Below, in pieces: positions 1-4,772 of a stretch of DNA of 5,656 bases; position 1 is the first letter of the stretch, and every line of letters begins with the position of its first letter. The stretch covers positions 1 through 5,656 of the forward strand of contig JAJPKG010000283.1 of the NCBI GenBank assembly GCA_021323815.1, written 5' to 3'. Position numbers and translations under genes: made by a program. The notes under the pieces were generated by a model. The model saw nothing but the letters and a program-made list of their open reading frames with translations, ran no database searches and was not told the DNA's origin. Source of the stretch: Pseudomonadota bacterium (GTDB lineage Bacteria > Chloroflexota > Ktedonobacteria > Ktedonobacterales > JACDGC01).

Positions 1-40
1 AGGTGACTGGCTCTTGCACGTCTTTCTGTTCCCTGCACGG

Positions 41-69
41 ATGGTACCATAGATGGATGTGGAACGCAA
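41..69 (-). promoter_or_regulatory. Possible promoter reading off the left edge
   Basis: On the minus strand a TTGCGT hexamer (64-69) stands 17 bp upstream of TACCAT (41-46). A TG dinucleotide one base before the -10 box gives it an extended -10 form. Transcription would begin near position 34 and run out of the window to the left, in the same direction as every gene here. The -10 box is part of a perfect 10-bp palindrome (ATGGTACCAT, 41-50), so the resemblance may be partly accidental. No start codon with a ribosome binding site is visible in the 34 bases that remain. Confidence 0.3.
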
Positions 70-96
70 GGGCGGGCGTCCTCCGAGAAACCCGCC
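70..96. repeat. Small GC-rich inverted repeat in intergenic DNA
   Basis: GGCGGG at 71-76 pairs with CCCGCC at 91-96, leaving a 14-base loop (one more G-U pair can form on the minus strand). It lies between the tRNA-Leu terminator and the left edge. The adjoining bases 97-160 hold more short complementary blocks, for example CCGGT/ACCGG around 137-156. The look is that of a dispersed palindromic intergenic element of the kind common in GC-rich environmental bacteria, but only one copy is seen here, so the repeat status is inferred. No T-run follows on either strand, so it is not an evident terminator. Confidence 0.35.
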
Positions 97-167
97 TATC
101 CGCACGCCCTGAAGGGGTGGCGGCTTGCGGCGGGTTCCGGTCCTTGTCAAAACCGGCATCAGGGGAT

Positions 168-207
168 AAAACAAAAGACACCAAACTACGTCTAGTTCAA
201 TGTCTTT
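168..207 (-). terminator. Intrinsic terminator of tRNA-Leu
   Basis: On the minus strand the bases 207-193 and 188-174 form a 15-bp stem closed by a four-base GACG loop, and a T-rich run (TTTTGTTTT, 176-168) follows, partly inside the stem. Three of the pairs are G-U wobbles on the minus strand. The same positions would be A-C mismatches in a plus-strand transcript, so the hairpin works best in the tRNA direction. It begins 12 bases after the tRNA 3' end. The rather A/T-rich stem is weaker than a classical GC-rich one. Confidence 0.65.
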
Positions 208-218
208 AAATAGCTGGG

Positions 219-302
219 TGCCGAAGGCGGGACTTGAACCCGCACGACCTCGCGGCCAATGGTGTTTGAGACCATCGCGTCTGCCAATTCCGCCACTTCG
301 GC
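219..302 (-). tRNA. tRNA-Leu, anticodon CAA
   Basis: The minus strand folds into a full class II cloverleaf of 84 nt. The acceptor stem is GCCGAAG (302-296) with CTTCGGC, and the discriminator base is A at 219. The anticodon stem ATGGT/ACCAT encloses the loop CTCAAAC, giving anticodon CAA, which reads UUG. The long variable arm has a GGCC/GGTC stem with a GCGA loop, as expected for leucine, and the T arm is GCGGG-TTCAAGT-CCCGC. The 3' CCA is not encoded (the next bases on this strand are CCC), so it must be added after transcription, unlike the tRNA-Trp of this window. It has its own promoter and terminator, so it is probably a single-gene transcript. Confidence 0.96.
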
Positions 303-312
303 TTGTAGGGAT

Positions 313-341
313 AGTATATCCCCTGGAAGAGCGCTCGTCAA
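313..341 (-). promoter_or_regulatory. Promoter of tRNA-Leu
   Basis: TTGACG (336-341) and TATACT (313-318) on the minus strand are separated by exactly 17 bp, a near-consensus housekeeping sigma factor promoter. The predicted transcription start near 306 is only a few bases before the mature tRNA 5' end at 302, so the RNase P leader would be very short. Confidence 0.8.
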
Positions 342-358
342 GGGGCAGTCGGCGTGAT

Positions 359-373
359 GCCTGAAAATCAGGC
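359..373 (-). other. Short perfect hairpin just after the transporter stop codon
   Basis: GCCTGA and TCAGGC form a perfect 6-bp stem around a 3-base loop, starting three bases beyond the stop codon of the transporter gene. No T-run follows on the minus strand, so it is not a standard intrinsic terminator. It may protect the mRNA 3' end or pause transcription. It could also be chance. Confidence 0.35.
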
Positions 374-375
374 GG

Positions 376-1797
376 TTATGAGATGGCGGCACTATCAGGC
401 AAGGGTGCAGGCGGGGATGCATCCTCGCGGGCCTGGCGTTGATGTGCGGCGCGCAACAGCCGGCTTTCGCGCCCGAACCAGGGCGTCAGCAGCAGCATGG
501 CGGTGAAATAGCAGATGGCGGCGAGGGTGAAATCCAGCCAATAGCCGGCGCGGGCGATGAGGAAGCCGCTGATGACGCCGCCCGCCGCCGATGTCACCTG
601 AAAGGCGACGTTGAAGGCGCTGCTGGCGGCGCTGCGCTCGCGTGGCGGCAAGATGCTCATGATGAAGCTTTGCAGCGCTGGACCGCCCAGATTCATCAGC
701 GTGCCACGCAGCAAATAGAGTGCCACCACAAACGGCACGTTTGTGATGAACGCCAGCCCCAGCAGCAGCGGCACCGAGAGCAATTGCGCGCTCACCGGCC
801 CGCGAACGCTGCCCAACCGTTCCGACAGAATCGGCGCGGCCAGCGTCGCCACCGCCAGCAAAATGGTCGAGGCCGACGAGATGACGCCATACAGTTCCGT
901 GCTGACGCGCAGGTGATTGACGAAATAGAGATTGATATAGGTCAGGAAGAGACCCGCGCCGAAGCCCAAAATCGCCTGATACGCCGCGAAGCGCGTGCCC
1001 TGCCATGCACGCAGCGCCCGCACCGTCTCTGGCCGCACCCACCGCCGCGCCTGCACCACCCACTCTTCTACTCTAGCCCAGAGGGGTTTCTGCTCCGAGC
1101 CGGGGGGTTTAACCCCCGGCGACCGTGCTGCCCCATGCCCTTCCCTTGCCACCGCATCATCCATCAGCCATAGGGGCCACAGCGAGGGGATGGCGAGAAC
1201 GCCGGCGACAAGCATGCTCAGTTGCAGTGGCAGCACATCGCCGTGCAGCAACAGAGGGCGCAGCGGGGCGAGCAGCGGAGAATGCAGCACAGCGGGCGAT
1301 CCCATCAGGCGCGGCAGGAATCCGCCCAACAATGATCCCGCCACCAGGGTGAGATTTCCCACGACAGCATTGATGCTGAACAGGTGCGCGCGTTCCACCT
1401 CGCTGCTGGTGGCAGCCAACAGCGGCGGCGTCAGCACAATGTAGATCGAGACCGACGCGCCGCCGAAAAACGTGGAGACCAATTGCACAGGTGCCTGGGG
1501 ATAAACAAACTGTGCCGCCACTGCCACGCCGCCGATCAGATTGCTCCAGATCAACAGCGAGCGGATGCTGTAATGATTGGCAAGGATCAGCGCCGGAATC
1601 AGGCCCAGCCCCGCGCCGACAATGCCCACTACCAGCAACGCGCTCAGGAAATCCGTGCCATAGCCCAGCCGTGTGAGGAAGATGCCAAAGAGCAGGCTGA
1701 TCGCCCCGGTGGCCACGTTGATCAACGCGTTGCTGAGCAGAAATAGCCGCGCGTTGCGTTGCAGGGCACGCAGCCGTTGCAGATAGGTATGCAGCAT
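376..1797 (-). CDS. Major facilitator superfamily (MFS) transporter, substrate unknown
   Basis: This 473-residue protein is predicted to be an inner-membrane secondary transporter. Twelve hydrophobic segments can be read, at roughly 17-40, 48-72, 80-98, 103-130, 138-163, 188-212, 268-293, 300-325, 332-350, 353-375, 395-420 and 422-445. They form two halves of six around a long hydrophilic loop (about 213-267), the classical MFS layout. The loop after segment 10 carries LPPRERSAASSAFNV (about 385-399), typical of MFS C-terminal halves. No substrate can be named. The ATG start at 1797 has a partial ribosome binding site (AGGG, 7 bases upstream) and lies about 30 bases downstream of a predicted start site. 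The central loop includes the peptide SPGVKPPG (226-233), encoded by a GC-rich palindrome that looks inserted in frame. The C-terminal tail is short and hydrophilic. The adjoining beta-helix gene has no shown functional link, because this gene has its own promoter. Confidence 0.88.
   Translation of the reverse strand: MLHTYLQRLRALQRNARLFLLSNALINVATGAISLLFGIFLTRLGYGTDFLSALLVVGIVGAGLGLIPALILANHYSIRSLLIWSNLIGGVAVAAQFVYPQAPVQLVSTFFGGASVSIYIVLTPPLLAATSSEVERAHLFSINAVVGNLTLVAGSLLGGFLPRLMGSPAVLHSPLLAPLRPLLLHGDVLPLQLSMLVAGVLAIPSLWPLWLMDDAVAREGHGAARSPGVKPPGSEQKPLWARVEEWVVQARRWVRPETVRALRAWQGTRFAAYQAILGFGAGLFLTYINLYFVNHLRVSTELYGVISSASTILLAVATLAAPILSERLGSVRGPVSAQLLSVPLLLGLAFITNVPFVVALYLLRGTLMNLGGPALQSFIMSILPPRERSAASSAFNVAFQVTSAAGGVISGFLIARAGYWLDFTLAAICYFTAMLLLTPWFGRESRLLRAAHQRQAREDASPPAPLPDSAAIS
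1099..1120. repeat. GC-rich palindrome inside the transporter coding sequence
   Basis: GCCGGGGG (1099-1106) and CCCCCGGC (1113-1120) form an 8-bp perfect stem around GTTTAA. It encodes residues 226-233 of the transporter, in the hydrophilic central loop where an insertion is tolerated. The composition (runs of five to six G or C around a T/A centre) stands out from the neighbouring coding sequence and resembles dispersed palindromic elements. Only one copy lies in this window. Confidence 0.5.
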
Positions 1798-1833
1798 CCG
1801 AAATCCCTGGCGGTGATGGTAGTCTCACGCCAG

Positions 1834-1842
1834 AGTATAGCA
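1834..1842 (-). promoter_or_regulatory. Extended -10 promoter of the transporter gene
   Basis: On the minus strand TGCTATACT contains the -10 box TATACT (1834-1839) preceded by TG and one base, the extended -10 form. No good -35 box stands 16-18 bp upstream. The predicted transcription start is near 1827, giving a leader of about 30 bases. The same 10-mer GTGCTATACT occurs before cmk. Confidence 0.6.
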
Positions 1843-1864
1843 CGCGCTGGGAATGACCGAAATT

Positions 1865-1935
1865 CCTTCGTGTTGTTCTTTTCCCTTCGCGTTCTTCGCG
1901 TCTCGTCCTTTTTCCGTGCCCTCCATGTCCCTTCC
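1865..1935 (-). repeat. Degenerate 9-bp periodic repeat between genes
   Basis: Starting next to the stop codon of the beta-helix gene, the minus strand is purine-rich and made of variants of a 9-base unit like GACGCGAAG / AACGCGAAG / GGCACGGAA. The clearest pair is CTTCGCGTT-CTTCGCGTC on the plus strand (1885-1902). Read as protein it gives a low-complexity string rich in K, R, G, H and E, a known source of false ORF calls. Such AAGGACACG-like intergenic repeats recur in several environmental phyla, Chloroflexota among them (from memory). Function unknown. No terminator for the beta-helix gene is visible apart from this element. Confidence 0.5.
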
Positions 1936-3783
1936 TCAAAGCGAAGAAGCCCACATCAGCACGCCGGTGGCCACCAGCCAGATCGCCAGCGAGCCGCCGA
2001 CCATCATCCAGCGGAAACCGCGCGTGAGGGATGATTTGCCCAGGATGTAGTAGGCGATAGCACCAAGGATGGGGATGCCAACGACGGCGGCCATCCAGCC
2101 GTAGCGCGCGCCGGACTTCATGTCATCGCGGCGAGCAAGATCCCACAGCGCGATGCCGACCCAGGCGGCATAGAGCGCGATGGGCAGCAGATAGCTATAG
2201 AAGCCGAGCAGAATGGCGAACAATGAAGTGAGTCCCACGGAAGCCACCGCCTTTGTCGAATTGGTTGCATGCGGATCGGCGATGCCGAGATCCGCATAGG
2301 AGCCTGACGTCCACGATTCGGTGAAGATTGGCCGCACAGGCGCAGTGAGGTCGCCCGGCATTCCCGGCTGCGCCTCGGTCGGCGCGGGGAAGGTTTGCCA
2401 GCGGGTCAGCAATCCGGTGGCGCGGGCGTTAGACCACGAACTGGCGTTGACGAAGCGGCTGAAGAGTTGCATGAAAGCGCCCAGGTCGCCGCCGGTCAGC
2501 CGCGCGCCGATGGTGCCGCAGGCGTTGGTCTGTTGCAGCAACGCAGGCAGTGTGCGCGTGGCGTGGTTGCCCGAAAAGCAATTGTCGGGGCCGGCGGGCA
2601 GCAACAATGCCAGATCCGCGATGCCGGAGCCGGTGATGGTGTTGTCGCGCACCGTCACGCCATGCGGCGTCCACAGGCTATATGCGCCCGTGTCGGGATA
2701 TTGATCAATGTTGCCTACAACCATGATGCCGAAATTTTCCTGGCCCTCAACCACGTTCTGCGCGATCAAATTATCCACGCCGCCAGCGGAAACGATGCCG
2801 CTGCCAAAGGGGGGATATTCCAGCGCCTTGAAGGGCACCTGCTCGTTATTGTTGGCATACACCAGATTATCGACGATCGTCACCTGGTGCTGGGGATAGA
2901 GCTTTTCGGTGACGAGCGTGTTGGGGGCGATGCCCGTGCCGTTATAGCGCCAGATGGAGTCGCGCAGCACCAGATTGCCCCCGGCGTTGGTGCCGGAATA
3001 GCCCAGCGCGCTGTTTTCGGAGATCACGTGCGTCACCAGCGCGTCGCAGGGGAAGCACTGGCCAATGTAGATGCCGGAATCTGGACTGCCGGACGCCAGG
3101 TCGTGATCAAACTGCCCGCGCGTGGAGGCGAAGGCATAGATGCCGTAATCGCCGTTGTCATACGCCGTCAGGTAGCTGCCGCGATAGCCATGCACGCCGT
3201 TCCAATAGAAACCGTTGCCGACGTAATAGCGCGCCGTCATGTTCTCGATCACGACATCGTTGGCAGGCGTCCCGTGATCGTCCACGCCGACGTAGACGCC
3301 ATCCGGCAGATAAGTGCCGTTGCCCATATTGCCGTCCAGAATGACGCCGGTGCGGTCCATGCCGCGCAGGGTGAGATGCGACTTCGCCGCACCCTTCACC
3401 CGCACCGCCTCATGATAGACTCCCGGCGCGATCAGGATGATCTGACCGGATACGGCGTGATCCACCGCCGCCTGGATGGTGGTGAAATCGCCCGTGCCGT
3501 CCTGCCGCACGTGGATGATCAGCGGCGTGCCGGCGGGCGGGCTGACGGCGTTGTCGCTGGGATCCGTCCCCACGTTGGTGGCGGCAGCCTGCGCTGTGAT
3601 GCTCTGAGAAATGGGCGTCACCGCGCCAAAGCCGGTGGTGTAAATGGCGATGAGCGCGGCCAACATCACGGCGACGCCAAGCGAAAAGATGAGATCGAGG
3701 TTGAAACGCGGTGATGGGCGTTCCGCCGGTGGCGCGGTCGCCGGCGCGACGGAAGCCGCATCGGGGAAAGGATCGTGCGCCAA
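1936..3783 (-). CDS. Membrane-anchored right-handed parallel beta-helix protein with C-terminal PLDc_N-like membrane module
   Basis: With the start at 3783 the protein has 615 residues. A proline-rich cytoplasmic tail (1-30) leads to a membrane anchor (about 31-53). The large outer region opens with the usual beta-helix entry, HVRQDGTGDFTTIQAAVD (91-108) and PGVYHEAV (120-127). It then runs through many short coils of the kind N-x-V/I-x-x-N or GIY/GIVSAGG to about residue 425. This fold occurs in pectate lyases, NosD/DUF1565-type and other carbohydrate-related proteins, but no catalytic set is recognisable, so a polysaccharide role is only a guess. Cysteines occur in CFPC (243-246) and at 402 and 422. 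Three further membrane segments (about 518-547, 561-582, 592-613) include WDLARRDD...GWM...GIPILGAIAYYILGK, which resembles PLDc_N, the membrane domain found before phospholipase D/cardiolipin synthase domains. No HKD motif is present. Start choice: TTG at 3783 has GGAG seven bases upstream. The longer frame from GTG 3873 (645 residues) has no ribosome binding site and an atypical N-terminus. The gene follows the tRNA-Trp terminator, so it should have its own promoter, not clearly seen. Confidence 0.82.
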   Translation of the reverse strand: MAHDPFPDAASVAPATAPPAERPSPRFNLDLIFSLGVAVMLAALIAIYTTGFGAVTPISQSITAQAAATNVGTDPSDNAVSPPAGTPLIIHVRQDGTGDFTTIQAAVDHAVSGQIILIAPGVYHEAVRVKGAAKSHLTLRGMDRTGVILDGNMGNGTYLPDGVYVGVDDHGTPANDVVIENMTARYYVGNGFYWNGVHGYRGSYLTAYDNGDYGIYAFASTRGQFDHDLASGSPDSGIYIGQCFPCDALVTHVISENSALGYSGTNAGGNLVLRDSIWRYNGTGIAPNTLVTEKLYPQHQVTIVDNLVYANNNEQVPFKALEYPPFGSGIVSAGGVDNLIAQNVVEGQENFGIMVVGNIDQYPDTGAYSLWTPHGVTVRDNTITGSGIADLALLLPAGPDNCFSGNHATRTLPALLQQTNACGTIGARLTGGDLGAFMQLFSRFVNASSWSNARATGLLTRWQTFPAPTEAQPGMPGDLTAPVRPIFTESWTSGSYADLGIADPHATNSTKAVASVGLTSLFAILLGFYSYLLPIALYAAWVGIALWDLARRDDMKSGARYGWMAAVVGIPILGAIAYYILGKSSLTRGFRWMMVGGSLAIWLVATGVLMWASSL

Positions 3784-3790
3784 AACGATG

Positions 3791-3794
3791 CTCC
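3791..3794 (-). promoter_or_regulatory. Ribosome binding site deciding the beta-helix gene start
   Basis: GGAG on the minus strand lies seven bases before the TTG at 3783. No comparable site precedes the upstream in-frame GTG at 3873. This favours the shorter protein, which also places the membrane anchor a normal distance from the N-terminus. Confidence 0.5.
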
Positions 3795-3882
3795 AAGCTG
3801 CGCCCAGGATGGCGGGGCGCGCGCAACGTCCGGTGCGGCGCGAGGAAACGATGCATGACGATAACGCCGGCACCGGCGATAC

Positions 3883-3911
3883 AAAAAGACCCCCTCACCA
3901 TCGAGGGGGCC
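3883..3911 (-). terminator. Intrinsic terminator of tRNA-Trp
   Basis: On the minus strand a stem (3911-3903 with 3896-3888, one G-U pair, core CCCCCTC/GAGGGGG) closes a six-base loop and is followed by TTTTT (3887-3883). The stem begins directly at the encoded CCA end of the tRNA (3912), so the terminator hairpin abuts the mature 3' end. It also insulates the beta-helix gene from readthrough. Confidence 0.9.
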
Positions 3912-3987
3912 TGGCACGGGAGAGAGGACTTGAACCCCCAACCGCCCGGTTTGGAGCCGGGTGCTCTGCCAATTGAGCTACTCCCGT
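3912..3987 (-). tRNA. tRNA-Trp, anticodon CCA
   Basis: The minus strand forms a 76-nt cloverleaf including an encoded 3' CCA (3914-3912). The acceptor stem ACGGGAG (3987-3981) pairs with CTCCCGT, and the discriminator is G. The D arm contains AGCTCAATTGGCAGAGC. The anticodon stem CCCGG/CCGGG encloses CTCCAAA, giving anticodon CCA for UGG. The T arm contains GGTTCAAGTCC. Usual size for a class I tRNA. The gene sits between plsC and the beta-helix gene with its own promoter and terminator, and the encoded CCA differs from the tRNA-Leu of this window. Confidence 0.97.
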
Positions 3988-4006
3988 ACGCGCAACGTAC
4001 AGTTAC

Positions 4007-4035
4007 AGGATACCATGCTGCGCGGCAAAAGTCAA
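4007..4035 (-). promoter_or_regulatory. Promoter of tRNA-Trp, overlapping the plsC stop codon
   Basis: TTGACT (4030-4035) and TATCCT (4007-4012) on the minus strand are 17 bp apart. The TGA inside the -35 hexamer (4034-4032) is the stop codon of the acyltransferase gene. The predicted start is near 4000, about 13 bases before the tRNA 5' end. Confidence 0.8.
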
Positions 4036-4772
4036 CTGGTTTTGCTTTCGATCTCAGCCGGCGCGATCCCTTGCCCAGCCAGGATGCGCTCCGCCTGCTC
4101 AGCGTAGACACCGCGATATTGGGGCGGCAGCATGCTGGCGATGGTGCCCATGATCAGATTCGTCGCGTTGGCCAGATCGTCGCGGGTGGCCTTCTTGCCC
4201 GATGGTGCCAGCATGATCGGCTTGCCATAGCGAATGTGGATGGTAGGCCGCGCAAACAGGAAGCGCCCGCCCTTGCCCACCAGCTCTGATCCCCATGTCG
4301 CCACCGGCAGAACCGGCGCGCCCGCCTTGAAAGCGATCAGCGCGAAGCCGTCATGCGCCTCAATCATCGCATGGTTATCGCTGCGGTGGCCTTCGGGATA
4401 AATCACCAGCACTTGCCCGGCATTCAAGACCGCCAGCGAATTGCGAATCGCGCCCATGTCGCCCTCGCCGCGATCCACAAAGAACGCTTCCAGATTCGTG
4501 AAGAGCCAGCGGGCGAATGCGTTTTTGGCATATTCCGACTTCGCCATATAGTGAAACAGCCGGCGTGGGCGCAGGGCGAGCGAGGGGATATCCCAGAAGC
4601 TCAGGTGGTTGCTGGCAACCAGCACCGGCCCCTCAGCGGGAATGTTTTCTAATCCCTGCACGTCCAGCGCGAAAAGCGCGGGCAACACGATCTGCGCCAG
4701 CACGCGCAGCCGTTCGTAAAACGCCGGGCGCTCCGGCGAGCCAGGGACGAAGGCATTATCCGCAGCGCTCAT
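4032..4772 (-). CDS. plsC: 1-acyl-sn-glycerol-3-phosphate acyltransferase (PlsC family)
   Basis: This 246-residue protein is predicted to transfer an acyl chain to 1-acylglycerol-3-phosphate, making phosphatidic acid at the inner face of the membrane. The family motifs appear in order: the catalytic NHLSFWD (55-61, HX4D), FFVDR (97-101), the substrate-binding YPEGHRS (125-131, with His where Thr is usual) and PVLPVA (153-158). A weakly hydrophobic stretch near 24-36 may touch the membrane. Length is normal for the family. The ATG at 4772 is chosen because GGAGG (4783-4779) lies six bases upstream. A longer frame from 4808 would add twelve residues and has no such support. The start overlaps the end of cmk by 17 bp, indicating co-transcription and probable translational coupling. 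cmk-plsC neighbours are a known bacterial arrangement, and some lineages fuse the two. Its substrate could be another lysolipid, since the superfamily is broad. Confidence 0.9.
   Translation of the reverse strand: MSAADNAFVPGSPERPAFYERLRVLAQIVLPALFALDVQGLENIPAEGPVLVASNHLSFWDIPSLALRPRRLFHYMAKSEYAKNAFARWLFTNLEAFFVDRGEGDMGAIRNSLAVLNAGQVLVIYPEGHRSDNHAMIEAHDGFALIAFKAGAPVLPVATWGSELVGKGGRFLFARPTIHIRYGKPIMLAPSGKKATRDDLANATNLIMGTIASMLPPQYRGVYAEQAERILAGQGIAPAEIESKTS

Noticed and set aside
3..209. Plus-strand 68-codon frame at the left edge
   Set aside because: It crosses the inverted repeats and the tRNA-Leu terminator. It has no ribosome binding site and no recognisable content, and runs against the direction of all genes here.
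359..373. Hairpin after the transporter as an intrinsic terminator
   Set aside because: The stem is short (6 bp) and no T-run follows on the minus strand, so I list it only as a hairpin.
192..422. Small minus-strand frame containing AEVAELADAMVSNTIG
   Set aside because: This is the translation of the tRNA-Leu gene, a common false ORF over leucine and serine tRNAs.
439..1173. Plus-strand open frame of 244 codons opposite the transporter
   Set aside because: The translation is rich in Q, R, H and A, an antisense shadow of membrane-protein codons, with no ribosome binding site and no recognisable domain.
1157..1954. Minus-strand frame of 265 codons overlapping the transporter and the 9-bp repeat
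   Set aside because: It is the shifted frame of the transporter. Its N-terminal part is only the translated 9-bp periodic repeat (charged low-complexity residues). I considered a frameshifted second gene, but the true frame is intact throughout.
2395..3714. Long plus-strand open frame (439 codons) opposite the beta-helix gene
   Set aside because: It lies wholly antisense to a gene with clear family features. Its translation is a low-information mix rich in A, G, R, V, D, H and I, with no motif. GC-rich third positions suppress stops on the other strand.
3410..4111. Minus-strand frame containing GSSSIGRAPGSKPGG
   Set aside because: Its N-terminal part is the translated tRNA-Trp gene and its remainder is a shifted frame of the beta-helix gene.
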